The notes under the pieces are model-generated. The model was not told the origin of the DNA, did not search any database, and saw only the letters and a list, made by a program, of their open reading frames with translations. A stretch of DNA of 64,000 nucleotides, taken from Bacillota bacterium (GTDB lineage: Bacteria; Bacillota; Clostridia; Lachnospirales; Lachnospiraceae). The position numbers and the translations under genes are program-made. Location of the stretch: positions 62,001 to 126,000 of the forward strand of contig JAEWQV010000015.1 of NCBI GenBank assembly GCA_023399055.1, in the 5' to 3' direction. The stretch's first letter is position 1; each line of letters begins with the position of its first letter. This document shows positions 16,200 to 25,241 of this stretch, piece after piece.

Positions 16200-17669
16200 T
16201 TAATCAGTAATAATCTTTATTACCACAGGGAATTCACTGGAAACCGTGGTTGTGGTGAAATGTAATCCATCGTGATCTTTTTGCCAATCAACTTTTTCAT
16301 CAAAACCAAGGATCTCTATGTCTCTGATAATACCATGGAATCTTGGGGCATTAGCATCAACAGATTCAGAGAGGGATTTAATGCATACTTTACCATCCTT
16401 AGGATACTTTAATAGAGTTGCATAAAGATGACCGTTGGCCACTGTAAATCTAAAGTCTTCACTGGTATAACCATTCTGATTTCCTTCAGAGAACTTTCCT
16501 TCTGCGTCCTTCGTTGGTCCTTCACCAAAACTTCGCCACACTTTGCTATTATAAATTGCTTCACCATTAATGGAAAGCCATTTACCAATATCTTTTAATA
16601 ACTTTTGATCCATCTCAGGCATAGAGCCGTCTGCTTTTGGACAAACATTTAATAACAAGTTGCCGTTTTTGCTCACGACATCCACTAGGTTACAAATTAA
16701 ATCATAACTTGTTTTATAATCAAGCGTATCTGTATAACACCAGGAATTATGTGCTACAGAAGTGTCTGTCTGCCAATAAAAAGGTTGGACATTGGCAAAT
16801 TTACCACGTTCCATATCAACGATACCAGTACCAAAAGACATTGCTTCGTGCTTATAGCAGATGGCTGTAGGGAAGCCCCATTGAACGCCACGATTATAGT
16901 AATAGGCAGCAATCTTTAAGAGATGCTTTTTATAGCCCTCATGTTGAATCCACCAATCAAAATAAAGTAGTCGTGGTTGATACTTATCAATTAGTTCGCA
17001 GGTACGAACGAGCCAATCATCCAGAAATTCTTCAAAAGGATAGGGAACAGCAAAGATATCTTCTTGATTTGGCTGCTCCTGGAGAGAAGGCCAATAAAAG
17101 TCTCCACGATTTAAAGGTTCCTTAATATCACTATCAAAGTCTTTTCCATTGCCCATGAACCACAGGTGTTCCGCTCGGTGAGAAGAGGTGCAAAATACCA
17201 AGTCGTCTTCTTCAAAAGCCTTTTTTAATTCACCAAGAACATCTCTCTTTGGACCCATTTTAACAGAGGTAAAGTCAGAGATATCACTATCATACATTTG
17301 AAAGCCTTCGTGATGCTCTGCAACTGGAAATACATACTTAGCACCGGCTTCTTTAAATAACTTGGACCATTCCTTTGGATCAAATTTTTCTGCTGTAAAC
17401 ATAGGAATGAAATCCTTATATCCAAAGTCCTTATGTGGACCATAGGTTGCAATATGATGTTCATATTCTGGGGTACCCTGAATGTACATGTTTCTGGAGT
17501 ACCATTCATTATTAAAAGCGGGAATACTATAAAGTCCCCAATGAACAAAAATACCAAACTTCGCTTTTTGAAACCAATTAGGTACTTCAAAAGAAGCTAA
17601 GGAGGACCAATTATCAAGATATGGACCGCCATTAATTACCTCATTAATTCTTTCTAATTCCCTCTGCAT
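16200..17669 (-). CDS. GH29 alpha-L-fucosidase
   Basis: 489 residues. Glycoside hydrolase family 29 retaining enzyme that releases alpha-linked L-fucose from oligosaccharides. The N-terminal (beta/alpha)8 barrel shows FGIFVHWGLYSIPAF (residues 38-52), AEHHEGFQMYDS (117-128), and LLYFDWW with Asp238 as the likely catalytic nucleophile; NLLLNVCPKADGSMPE is typical of the family. There is no signal peptide, so it acts in the cytoplasm on imported sugars. It lies between the second solute-binding protein and the YesN-like regulator on the same strand. A hairpin leader resembling that of the upstream gene precedes it. GAAAGGTAAGG provides the ribosome site. Confidence 0.92.
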   Translation of the reverse strand: MQRELERINEVINGGPYLDNWSSLASFEVPNWFQKAKFGIFVHWGLYSIPAFNNEWYSRNMYIQGTPEYEHHIATYGPHKDFGYKDFIPMFTAEKFDPKEWSKLFKEAGAKYVFPVAEHHEGFQMYDSDISDFTSVKMGPKRDVLGELKKAFEEDDLVFCTSSHRAEHLWFMGNGKDFDSDIKEPLNRGDFYWPSLQEQPNQEDIFAVPYPFEEFLDDWLVRTCELIDKYQPRLLYFDWWIQHEGYKKHLLKIAAYYYNRGVQWGFPTAICYKHEAMSFGTGIVDMERGKFANVQPFYWQTDTSVAHNSWCYTDTLDYKTSYDLICNLVDVVSKNGNLLLNVCPKADGSMPEMDQKLLKDIGKWLSINGEAIYNSKVWRSFGEGPTKDAEGKFSEGNQNGYTSEDFRFTVANGHLYATLLKYPKDGKVCIKSLSESVDANAPRFHGIIRDIEILGFDEKVDWQKDHDGLHFTTTTVSSEFPVVIKIITD

Positions 17670-17692
17670 ATAAAACCTTACCTTTCACGGTA

Positions 17693-17712
17693 CCTGCAAA
17701 CTTTGTCGCAGG
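17693..17712 (-). promoter_or_regulatory. Leader hairpin upstream of the fucosidase gene
   Basis: On the minus strand CCTGC and GCAGG form a stem, followed by TACCGTGAAAGG leading to the start codon. The element upstream of the 17777-19522 gene has the same order (stem ending CAGG, then TGCCACGAAAGG), 13 of 16 bases alike over the CAGG-to-AAAGG part. Possibly an RNA stability or regulatory element. Confidence 0.45.
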
Positions 17713-17776
17713 CACAATATTTGTAACTTGAATTTAAAATTCAAGCTATCTCCCCTAATGCAATAAATTATGTTTA

Positions 17777-19522
17777 TTAATTAGTAGTACTTCCTAAACT
17801 TACAGCAGCTTTACGCGCCTCGTCCTGATCCTTCGCATTCTTTAAATCCTCTTCATAAACAGCAGAGTAACCAAGTGCTTTGGTTTTTTTCTGCATTTGA
17901 TTCATCAAGTCATAGAAGGTTGCTTCATCCTTTGCGAAAACCATTTGCCAGGAATAGTCCACGATGACCTCCTTACATAAATTACGGATGGTAGTAAGTT
18001 CGGAAGACATTGCAGGAGCAACATAACTGCTTCCTGGAGCAACAATAATTTGATTATGCTGCTCTAAGTATTGATGGCTGGAATCTGCCCCCATGTAGGA
18101 CTTCCAATCAACGTCTAAGAGACTGTCCTCCATATCAAGAACGGAATCCCATTGATTGTAATAGTATGGATAACCATCAGGATCCAGATCACTTTGTGAT
18201 ACTGGCCTTAAATTAAGTTGTGAAAAGCCATCCTCCCAGGTTAAGCCACCCCATTCATCGGGCATCTTTGCTCCCCCGCCAAGGAGAGCCTGTATTCCGA
18301 ACTCGGTAAGGTAGGGACCATCTTCGCTCATATCCCAGGTTAAACCCTTAGGTCCAGCAGCGCCGTTAGAAGGTGCCGCAGCAACAATCTGGATTCCTTC
18401 CGGAGAATAAATCCAATCAATAAAATCAGCAAGTCGTTCTGGATCTTTTGCGTCGGAACCAATTGCTATTACGGTTTTTTGATTCCCTTGAGGGTTACAA
18501 CCGTTAGAGAAGATTTGCAAATCATCAATCGGTGCTAACATGTAACCTTGTCCATTCTCCTTGTGCTCTATGGTATTAAAGGCAGATTGTGCGGCCCAGG
18601 GCCATGGGCAATAAAGGATGGAACCATCCCTGTATTTTTCAAATACATCTACATAAGACTGTACATAGGAATCGGGGTCCACAAGACCCATCTGATTAGC
18701 ATCAAAATAAAATTTTAATATTCTCATGTACAAGGAATCAGGATCAAGGATGTTCTGATAATCAGAACCATCTGCCTTCGCAAGTACAAAACCTATTTCG
18801 TCATATCCATAGAAGCAGGCAGGTTGCTTTGCGGCATTCATCATATTATCGTCCCAGTCATTAAAGAAGGAAAATGCGTAGGTTGGATTACCAGATGGTG
18901 TGGTAGGCATTGCAGTTTGCATATCTTTAAGAACAGGTAGTAGGTCTTCAAGGGTTGACATTTGAGGATAACCAATGGAGGAATAAATATCCCATCGTAG
19001 ATATGGCCCAAAGGTTAATTCTGGTCCTTCACTGGAGGTAGTTGCTGGAAGGGTTGAAATTTCTGTAGGAATAGCAAAGATTCCCGATTGTGACATTTTA
19101 TCATTTAAAAGACTAATAGCTGTCTGATACTGCATGATAGGCTTGTCTTCAATATAATCTCGCATATCAATGATAAGATCCTCATCAACTAAGGATTGTA
19201 ACTCTCCATTTTCGGCACTACATATGATTAAATCACCCAGATTACCTGAAGCAGAGCGCATTTCTAATAAAGTGCTTCCGCCTGTAGATACATTGGGAGC
19301 AATGATATTTAATTCCATATTAAACTTATCTTTTACTATTTTACCAAACCACCCGGATTGTATGCCTTGATAATTTGAAGTGGAAACAAACACATCGATA
19401 ACCAGAGGTTCCTTATATACAGTTTTTGATTCGGATTTAGATAATCCACCAGAGCAGGCAGCCGCTGACATTAGGCTGACGGAAATAGCTGTAATTATAA
19501 AAAAGCGAAATTTTCTTATCAT
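17777..19522 (-). CDS. Second extracellular sugar-binding lipoprotein
   Basis: 581 residues. Lipoprotein signal with the lipobox SAAAC (Cys23), then the same large solute-binding architecture as the 12077 product; shared landmarks are SNYQGIQSGWFGKIVKDKFN, LRWDIYSSIGYPQMSTLEDL and GAAGPKGLTWDMSEDGPYL. No permease lies on this strand, so it probably delivers a different substrate to the 9564/11030 permeases, or is part of the sensing system. It is followed after 107 bases by the fucosidase gene. The start MIRKFRFF has GAAAGGAATAG upstream. Confidence 0.9.
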   Translation of the reverse strand: MIRKFRFFIITAISVSLMSAAACSGGLSKSESKTVYKEPLVIDVFVSTSNYQGIQSGWFGKIVKDKFNMELNIIAPNVSTGGSTLLEMRSASGNLGDLIICSAENGELQSLVDEDLIIDMRDYIEDKPIMQYQTAISLLNDKMSQSGIFAIPTEISTLPATTSSEGPELTFGPYLRWDIYSSIGYPQMSTLEDLLPVLKDMQTAMPTTPSGNPTYAFSFFNDWDDNMMNAAKQPACFYGYDEIGFVLAKADGSDYQNILDPDSLYMRILKFYFDANQMGLVDPDSYVQSYVDVFEKYRDGSILYCPWPWAAQSAFNTIEHKENGQGYMLAPIDDLQIFSNGCNPQGNQKTVIAIGSDAKDPERLADFIDWIYSPEGIQIVAAAPSNGAAGPKGLTWDMSEDGPYLTEFGIQALLGGGAKMPDEWGGLTWEDGFSQLNLRPVSQSDLDPDGYPYYYNQWDSVLDMEDSLLDVDWKSYMGADSSHQYLEQHNQIIVAPGSSYVAPAMSSELTTIRNLCKEVIVDYSWQMVFAKDEATFYDLMNQMQKKTKALGYSAVYEEDLKNAKDQDEARKAAVSLGSTTN

Positions 19523-19546
19523 AGAAAAACTATTCCTTTCGTGGCA

Positions 19547-19569
19547 CCTGTAAAACTGGGAGATACAGG
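19547..19569 (-). promoter_or_regulatory. Leader hairpin upstream of the second solute-binding protein gene
   Basis: On the minus strand CCTGTA and TACAGG form a 6-bp stem, directly followed by TGCCACGAAAGG that includes the ribosome site. It resembles the element at 17693-17712 before the fucosidase. Confidence 0.45.
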
Positions 19570-19639
19570 CGTAAATTTACGTATGAAAAATTTCAAGCTG
19601 CTTCGATTAATAAAAATTGTTAATTTGGGTGTAAAATGG

Positions 19640-20512
19640 CTAGGCGTCTTTTGTACTCTTTTGTGATAAATTCTTATATTGCCTTGGAGTAATGGACTTG
19701 GCTTTGTGAAATACTTTAATAAAATAACTAATATCGTTAAATCCACAGTTTAATGCAACTTCGGTTATAGCCAGGTTTGTTTCTGACAATTGTTCACAGG
19801 CGCATTCAATACGGTAATAATTCAGATATTCCGTGGGTGTATATCTTGTCATTTTTCTAAAAAACCGACAAAAGTAACGTGGACTAAGGCCGGCAACATT
19901 TGCCATCTGCTCAAGTGTTAAGGCTTCTGTATAGTGTTCCTCAATATATTGCAAAACATCCTTAAAACGATTTAACTGTAAAGCAGAAGTATTGGTCGGA
20001 GCATTATTAATGGAATAGTACTGTTTTTCAAATACTAAGCCTAATAACATGAACAAGGAGCCCTGTGTTAAAAACTCATAACCAGGTTGTTTCTCTGACA
20101 TCGCACGAAAGAGAACATTAACTGAATTTTTTAATACATCCTTATGTGCGGATAAGTTTAAGTCTACTATAAGTTCACCACGCATTAGCTGATTAATTTG
20201 TTTTCGGCATAGTTTGTTATTACCGAGCAGTAATTTTAAATCAAAAACGATACACTCATAGACACAGTCATACGGATTGCCACCATGAAGAGTACCTCCG
20301 GGGAGAAATAGAATGTCATCGGAAGCTGCAGTTATGGTTTTACCATCAATTGTAAACTGGAAGGAACCTTCTAAAATACGAATAATTTCACATTCTGGAT
20401 GCCAATGATAGGGCATCTGATAACGGGGATGACTAGACTCCACATGATAATAATCAATAGGAAAATCAAAGGTACCCTGTTGTTTATCTTCTCTATAATC
20501 TATATATTTCAC
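19640..20512 (-). CDS. AraC-family transcriptional regulator with cupin sensor
   Basis: About 290 residues. The N-terminal AraC-type cupin domain (MPYHWHPECEIIRILEGSFQ; LPGGTLHGGNPYDC) should bind a sugar, and the C-terminal double helix-turn-helix (LEQMANVAGLSPRYFCRFFR; ITEVALNCGFNDISYFIKVF) binds DNA. It lies upstream of the second binding protein and the fucosidase on the same strand and divergent to fucI, so it is a good candidate regulator of both directions. The start is ambiguous: GTG at 20512 has AGGGGTG 6 bases upstream and is chosen; GTG at 20521 is also in frame. The ligand is unknown. Confidence 0.9.
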   Translation of the reverse strand: MKYIDYREDKQQGTFDFPIDYYHVESSHPRYQMPYHWHPECEIIRILEGSFQFTIDGKTITAASDDILFLPGGTLHGGNPYDCVYECIVFDLKLLLGNNKLCRKQINQLMRGELIVDLNLSAHKDVLKNSVNVLFRAMSEKQPGYEFLTQGSLFMLLGLVFEKQYYSINNAPTNTSALQLNRFKDVLQYIEEHYTEALTLEQMANVAGLSPRYFCRFFRKMTRYTPTEYLNYYRIECACEQLSETNLAITEVALNCGFNDISYFIKVFHKAKSITPRQYKNLSQKSTKDA

Positions 20513-20561
20513 TAACTGCACCCCTATTATTAAAAAGTGAATATTGTTTTATTTTTATGTA

Positions 20562-20591
20562 ATTATAACACAAGCATTAAGGCAAGTGCAA
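20562..20591 (-). promoter_or_regulatory. Predicted promoter of the AraC regulator gene
   Basis: On the minus strand TTGCAC (20591-20586) is followed after 18 bases by TATAAT (20567-20562), about 50 bases upstream of the start codon. Confidence 0.55.
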
Positions 20592-20751
20592 TTATATAAT
20601 AAAGGTATCCTGAAATAAATTCATTTAATAAACTTATTATACAAGAGCTGGAATAGAAAAGGAAGATGAATTTTGATTTATTTTAAAAGGCTTTAGCTTT
20701 ATATTCGCATTAAATACGTTTTAAGCCGTGAAACGGCAGAAGGAGAAGACG

Positions 20752-22545
20752 ATGGCAAAAAACAGATTAATAGGAGATTATCCAGTAATTGGTATTCGAC
20801 CAACCATTGATGGTCGTAGAGGAGAAGTAAAAGTTCGTGAATCCCTGGAAGATCAAACGATGGATATGGCGAGAGCAGCAGCTGAACTGTTACAAAGTAA
20901 TTTGCGCTATTCCAATGGTGAACCTGTAAAGGTTGTAATAGCAGATACCACAATTGGTCGCGTAGCTGAAAGTGCAGCCTGTGCAGCTAAATTTAAAAAA
21001 GAAGGTGTGGACATTACCATTACAGTAACACCTTGTTGGTGTTATGGAGCCGAGACTATGGATATGGATCCTATGACGATAAAGGCGGTGTGGGGTTTTA
21101 ATGGAACAGAACGTCCGGGTGCAGTATATCTGGCATCCGTCCTTGCAACTCATGCACAGAAGGGGCTCCCGGCTTTTGGTATCTATGGTCACGATGTTCA
21201 AAATGCGGATGACACCTCCCTCCCTGAAGATGTTAAAGAGAAGTTGTTACGATTTGGACGCGCGGCAGTTGCGGCAGCCAGCATGAGAGGTAAATCTTAT
21301 CTTCAGATAGGATCCATTTGTATGGGTATTGGTGGTTCTATCATTGACCCAGCCTTTATAGAAGAATATCTGGGTATGCGAGTGGAATCCGTGGATGAAG
21401 TAGAAATTATCAGAAGAATGACAGAAGGCATTTACAATCCAGAGGAATATCAGAGAGCTCTTACCTGGACAAAGAAATATTGCAAGGAAGGCTTTGATAA
21501 AAATAAGCCGGAGTTCCAGAAATCCAGAGAGCAAAAGGATTCCGACTGGGAATTCGTTGTTAAGATGATGGTAATTATGAAGGACTTGATGAATGGAAAT
21601 CAAAACTTGCCAAAGGGTTGTGAGGAAGAGATGGCAGGGCATAATGCAATTGCAGCAGGATTTCAGGGACAGAGACAGTGGACGGATTTTTATCCAAATG
21701 CAGACTTTGCAGAAGCGCTTATGAATACCTCCTTTGACTGGGAAGGTGTAAGAGAACCATATATTTTAGCGACTGAAAATGACGTATTAAATGGTATAGG
21801 TATGCTTTTTATGAAACTGTTGACAAACCGTGCACAGATCTTTGCAGATGTGCGTACCTATTGGAGTCCGGAAGCAGTAAGAAAGGTAACAGGCTATGAA
21901 CTTGAAGGAGCTGCAAAAGAGGCAGGTGGATTTATTCATCTGATCAATTCCGGTGCGGCTTGTCTTGATGGTAATGGAGAGGCAAAGGACGAGAACGGAA
22001 ATGGTGTTATAAAGCCCTGGTATGAAGTGACAGATCAGGATCAAGAGGCGATTTTAAAGGCAACCACTTTTAATGCAGCAGACACTGGCTACTTTAGAGG
22101 TGGCGGTTATTCCTCCAGATTTCTTACTAGAGCAGAGATGCCGGTAACCATGATACGATTAAATTTAATTAAAGGTTTGGGACCTGCACTTCAAATTGCA
22201 GAAGGATGGACGGTTAATCTACCAGAAGAGGTATCGGATGTTCTTTGGAAGCGTACAGACTACACCTGGCCTTGTACTTGGTTTGCTCCAAGAACAACCG
22301 GTGAAGGAGCGTTTAAAACTGCATATGAGGTAATGAATAACTGGGGAGCTAACCACGGAGCAATTTCCTATGGTCATGTAGGAGCAGACTTAATATCCTT
22401 ATGTTCCATGCTTCGAATTCCAGTGTCCATGCATAATGTCTCGGAGGATTTAATATTCCGACCAGCGTCCTGGAATGCGTTTGGAATGGATAAGGAAGGT
22501 CAGGATTACAGAGCTTGTCAGGCCTATGGACCACTATACAAATAA
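20752..22545 (+). CDS. fucI: L-fucose isomerase
   Basis: 597 residues, the length of FucI. It interconverts L-fucose and L-fuculose in a Mn-dependent reaction in the cytoplasm. Recognised features: IGIRPTIDGRRGEVKVRESL at the N terminus, TPCWCYGAETMDMD, KSYLQIGSICMGIGGSI, and the C-terminal HNVSEDLIFRPASWNAFGMD. The start at 20752 is supported by AAGGAG 6 bases upstream; a GTG at 20728 is less likely. It is divergent to the AraC regulator and followed 13 bases later by a sugar kinase gene, giving the first two steps of fucose breakdown. D-arabinose could also be a substrate in this family. Confidence 0.95.
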   Translation: MAKNRLIGDYPVIGIRPTIDGRRGEVKVRESLEDQTMDMARAAAELLQSNLRYSNGEPVKVVIADTTIGRVAESAACAAKFKKEGVDITITVTPCWCYGAETMDMDPMTIKAVWGFNGTERPGAVYLASVLATHAQKGLPAFGIYGHDVQNADDTSLPEDVKEKLLRFGRAAVAAASMRGKSYLQIGSICMGIGGSIIDPAFIEEYLGMRVESVDEVEIIRRMTEGIYNPEEYQRALTWTKKYCKEGFDKNKPEFQKSREQKDSDWEFVVKMMVIMKDLMNGNQNLPKGCEEEMAGHNAIAAGFQGQRQWTDFYPNADFAEALMNTSFDWEGVREPYILATENDVLNGIGMLFMKLLTNRAQIFADVRTYWSPEAVRKVTGYELEGAAKEAGGFIHLINSGAACLDGNGEAKDENGNGVIKPWYEVTDQDQEAILKATTFNAADTGYFRGGGYSSRFLTRAEMPVTMIRLNLIKGLGPALQIAEGWTVNLPEEVSDVLWKRTDYTWPCTWFAPRTTGEGAFKTAYEVMNNWGANHGAISYGHVGADLISLCSMLRIPVSMHNVSEDLIFRPASWNAFGMDKEGQDYRACQAYGPLYK

Positions 22546-22558
22546 GGGGAGGTCGAAG

Positions 22559-23971
22559 GTGCAAAAATACTATTTGGCAATTGATATTGGCGCCTCCAGT
22601 GGAAGACATATATTGGGAAGTGTGATTAATCAAAAGATATGCCTGGAGGAGGTATATCGCTTTGAAAACTCTATGGAAGAAATAGAAGGCACATACTGCT
22701 GGAATACAGAGAGAATCTTTCATCACATTCTGGAAGGAATGAAAAAATGCAAAGAGATAGGTAAAATTCCAGTCAGTGTTGGAATTGACACCTGGGGCGT
22801 TGATTTTGTCCTGCTCGATAAGCAAGAGAAACGTATCGGTGATGCGGTGGGATATCGCGACCAACGAACGAAGGAAATGCCTACACTGCTTTCTAAAATA
22901 ATATCAGAACAAGAGATATATGAAAGAACAGGAATTCAGAGGCAGTTATATAACACCCTTTATCAGTTGATGTCCTTACAAGAATCAGTATACCACGCTA
23001 CACCGATCAACAACTCGATTTCTCACCAGAAAAATAGAAATTTACTAGAACAAGCAGAGAGTTTGCTCTTTACCCCGGATTACTATCATTTCTTATTAAG
23101 CGGTGTAAAGAGTCAGGAGTATACTATTGCGTCAACAAGTATGCTCCTAAATGCACATACAAACACCTGGGATTATGAGTTAATAGAACAGTTAGAGCTA
23201 CCCAAGCATCTGTTTAAAGAACTTATCCTGCCGGGTACGGTGATTGGAGAACTATTACCAAAGATCAGGGAGGAAGTTGGATATAACTGTCTTGTTGTTG
23301 CCCCCTCTGCGCATGATACAGCCTCAGCAGTGGTAGCAATACCAAGTACCGAAAAGGATGTGCTCTATATTAGTTCTGGAACCTGGTCCTTAATGGGAAT
23401 TGAAGCGGAGGAACCTAATTGTTCTGCGGCATGTAGAAGAGCTGGATTCACCAATGAAGGTGGTTACAATCATCGATATCGAATTCTAAAAAATATAATG
23501 GGACTATGGATGATTCAATCCGTACGTAAAGAGATTGCAAAAGAACTGTCCTATGCAGAGATTTGTACTGGGGCTGAAAAGGAAACAATCACTTCAATTG
23601 TAGATTGTAATGATGAGAGCTTCCTTGCACCAGGGAGTATGGTTCAGGCGGTTCAGGAGTTCTGCCAACGATCTAAGCAGCAAATACCGGAAGGTATTTA
23701 TGAACTGGCAGCGGTAATTTATAACAGCCTTGCAAAATGCTATGCATCTTCTTTAACTGAAATTGAACTGCTTACTGGTAAACACTACGATAAAATTCAC
23801 ATTATTGGAGGAGGCTCAAACGCCACCTATTTAAATGAATTGGCTGCAAAATACACTGGCAGAGAAGTTGTTGCCGGACCAGGAGAAGCTACGGCCATAG
23901 GCAATCTTATTGTACAAATGATAGCGGCGAAAGAATTTACCACCTTAGAGGAAGGCAGAAAGTGTATATAA
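22559..23971 (+). CDS. FGGY sugar kinase of the rhamnulokinase family (probable L-fuculokinase)
   Basis: 470 residues. FGGY-fold kinase with YLAIDIGASSGRHILG at the N terminus, GIDTWGVDFVLLDK, and the second phosphate motif YISSGTWSLMGIEAEEPN; the closest family pattern is RhaB. Directly behind fucI it most likely phosphorylates L-fuculose to L-fuculose-1-phosphate; rhamnulose is the alternative. The start is a GTG at 22559 with GGGGAGG 6 bases upstream; an earlier in-frame ATG at 22475 lies inside fucI. No aldolase follows, so the DHAP/lactaldehyde-forming step must be encoded elsewhere. Confidence 0.88.
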   Translation: MQKYYLAIDIGASSGRHILGSVINQKICLEEVYRFENSMEEIEGTYCWNTERIFHHILEGMKKCKEIGKIPVSVGIDTWGVDFVLLDKQEKRIGDAVGYRDQRTKEMPTLLSKIISEQEIYERTGIQRQLYNTLYQLMSLQESVYHATPINNSISHQKNRNLLEQAESLLFTPDYYHFLLSGVKSQEYTIASTSMLLNAHTNTWDYELIEQLELPKHLFKELILPGTVIGELLPKIREEVGYNCLVVAPSAHDTASAVVAIPSTEKDVLYISSGTWSLMGIEAEEPNCSAACRRAGFTNEGGYNHRYRILKNIMGLWMIQSVRKEIAKELSYAEICTGAEKETITSIVDCNDESFLAPGSMVQAVQEFCQRSKQQIPEGIYELAAVIYNSLAKCYASSLTEIELLTGKHYDKIHIIGGGSNATYLNELAAKYTGREVVAGPGEATAIGNLIVQMIAAKEFTTLEEGRKCI

Positions 23972-24065
23972 GTTAGGTTGTTTGTTATCCTAATAAGAAA
24001 CATATTCATATGTAGTATAAGAATCTCATAGAATAAAACAAAGCATTTAAAGGACTACTAAAAAA

Positions 24066-24593
24066 ATGAGATTTCTTATCTATATATCGGATTATATAAT
24101 TCCATTTCTATTCTTTTATATTGTCGGCATGGGACTTTTATCGAAACAAAATGTATTTGATGATTTTATAACAGGAGCTAAGGATGGATTCAAGCTGGTA
24201 CTAGATATTTTACCTACCTTAATTGGACTTATGGTGGCTATTGGCATCTTAAGAGCTTCGGGAGCGTTGCAAATTGTTTCGGATCTTCTACAACCGCTAA
24301 CCGACCTACTGCATTTTCCTTCGGAAGCAGTACCACTGGTTATCATTAAGATGTTTTCTTCGTCCGCTGCTACAAGCTTGCTTCTGGATATCTACAAGGA
24401 GCATGGTCCGGATTCCTATCTTGGCAGGTTAACAAGTATCATAATGAGTAGTACTGAGACGATATTCTATACGTTAGCAGTTTATTTTATGGCAGCAGGA
24501 GTAAAGAAAACCAGATATACCTTAATCGGTTGCTTAATAGCATCCATAAGCGGTATTGCAGCCAGTACAATCATTACAAATTTGGTTTTTTGA
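24066..24593 (+). CDS. spmB: Spore maturation protein B
   Basis: 175-residue membrane protein, the partner of SpmA in spore core dehydration. N-terminal helix DYIIPFLFFYIVGMGLL, then DDFITGAKDGFKLVLDILPT, IKMFSSSAATSLLLDIYKEH and IIMSSTETIFYTLAVYF, which are hallmark SpmB segments. It begins 94 bases after the sugar kinase stop, with no strong ribosome site, and the first codons are unusual for a gene that is normally the second in spmAB. Its separation from spmA by the sugar locus is noted as a finding. Confidence 0.92.
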   Translation: MRFLIYISDYIIPFLFFYIVGMGLLSKQNVFDDFITGAKDGFKLVLDILPTLIGLMVAIGILRASGALQIVSDLLQPLTDLLHFPSEAVPLVIIKMFSSSAATSLLLDIYKEHGPDSYLGRLTSIIMSSTETIFYTLAVYFMAAGVKKTRYTLIGCLIASISGIAASTIITNLVF

Positions 24594-24702
24594 TACAACA
24601 AAGTTGATTTAAGTGTCAAAAGTTTAATTCAGATGTGAAGTTGAATATGTTTACGACTTTTGATACATGAATATTCGTGATTACTTGTTTCAGAATCTGG
24701 TT

Positions 24703-24731
24703 ACATAAAATGTAGTTATTATCACATACTA
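24703..24731 (+). promoter_or_regulatory. Possible forespore (SigG/SigF-type) promoter
   Basis: ACATA (24703-24707), a 17-base spacer, then CATACTA (24725-24731), the SigG -10 word. The -35 part differs by one base from GCATA. It lies 77 bases before the small gene at 24808. Read by eye. Confidence 0.4.
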
Positions 24732-24807
24732 ATCTCACAGCGAATAAGTCGCTTTATCATAGATTTGAGCTAAGGATTAGGTAAAATGCATTACTATGAG
24801 GTGGGTT

Positions 24808-24960
24808 ATGGATCAGGATAAACGCGAAAAGAACCAACAAAAGAAAGAACAGGAAGAGCTGAATTCTGTTACAAATTCAGTAAAGCCAGAAAATCAAAAT
24901 CAAACGCATAATGCAAGAAAAGAAGGAGTCGGAAGACAGAACTTCAAGTATAGGGATTAA
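24808..24960 (+). CDS. Small, very hydrophilic protein, possibly spore-associated
   Basis: 50 residues: MDQDKREKNQQKKEQEELNS at the start and a C terminus ending RQNFKYRD, rich in Lys, Gln, Asn and Glu with no cysteine, tryptophan or hydrophobic core. GAGGTGGG lies 2 bases before the ATG, and a terminator follows 6 bases after the stop, so it is a complete single-gene unit. The composition recalls minor small acid-soluble spore proteins, and a SigG-like promoter word lies upstream, but I do not recognise a named family. Confidence 0.65.
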   Translation: MDQDKREKNQQKKEQEELNSVTNSVKPENQNQTHNARKEGVGRQNFKYRD

Positions 24961-24965
24961 TAAGG

Positions 24966-25001
24966 AAAAGTGGCTGCCACATTTTGTGGTGGCCACTTTT
25001 A
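24966..25001 (+). terminator. Terminator of the small hydrophilic protein gene
   Basis: AAAAGTGGCTGCCACA pairs with TGTGGTGGCCACTTTT with two imperfect positions, ending in T. The following 240 bases up to tatD hold no gene I can support. Confidence 0.75.
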
Positions 25002-25241
25002 CGATATAAATGAAATTCTGATTTATTCCCAATGTTATAGACTAGGCTGGGTTGAACTGTAAGAGATTATTAATCTGCTTATAACCGCTAATGATAATAG
25101 CAGGTTGTCATAGTAAAGAAGCTATTGTATAATGGGTAGGATATTAAAAGGCTTATCTACTTATAATTAATTAAAAAGTCATAATTAATAAAAAATTCAA
25201 GGACGATAAATAGAACTAAATTGAGAGTACGAGGTTAGGAC

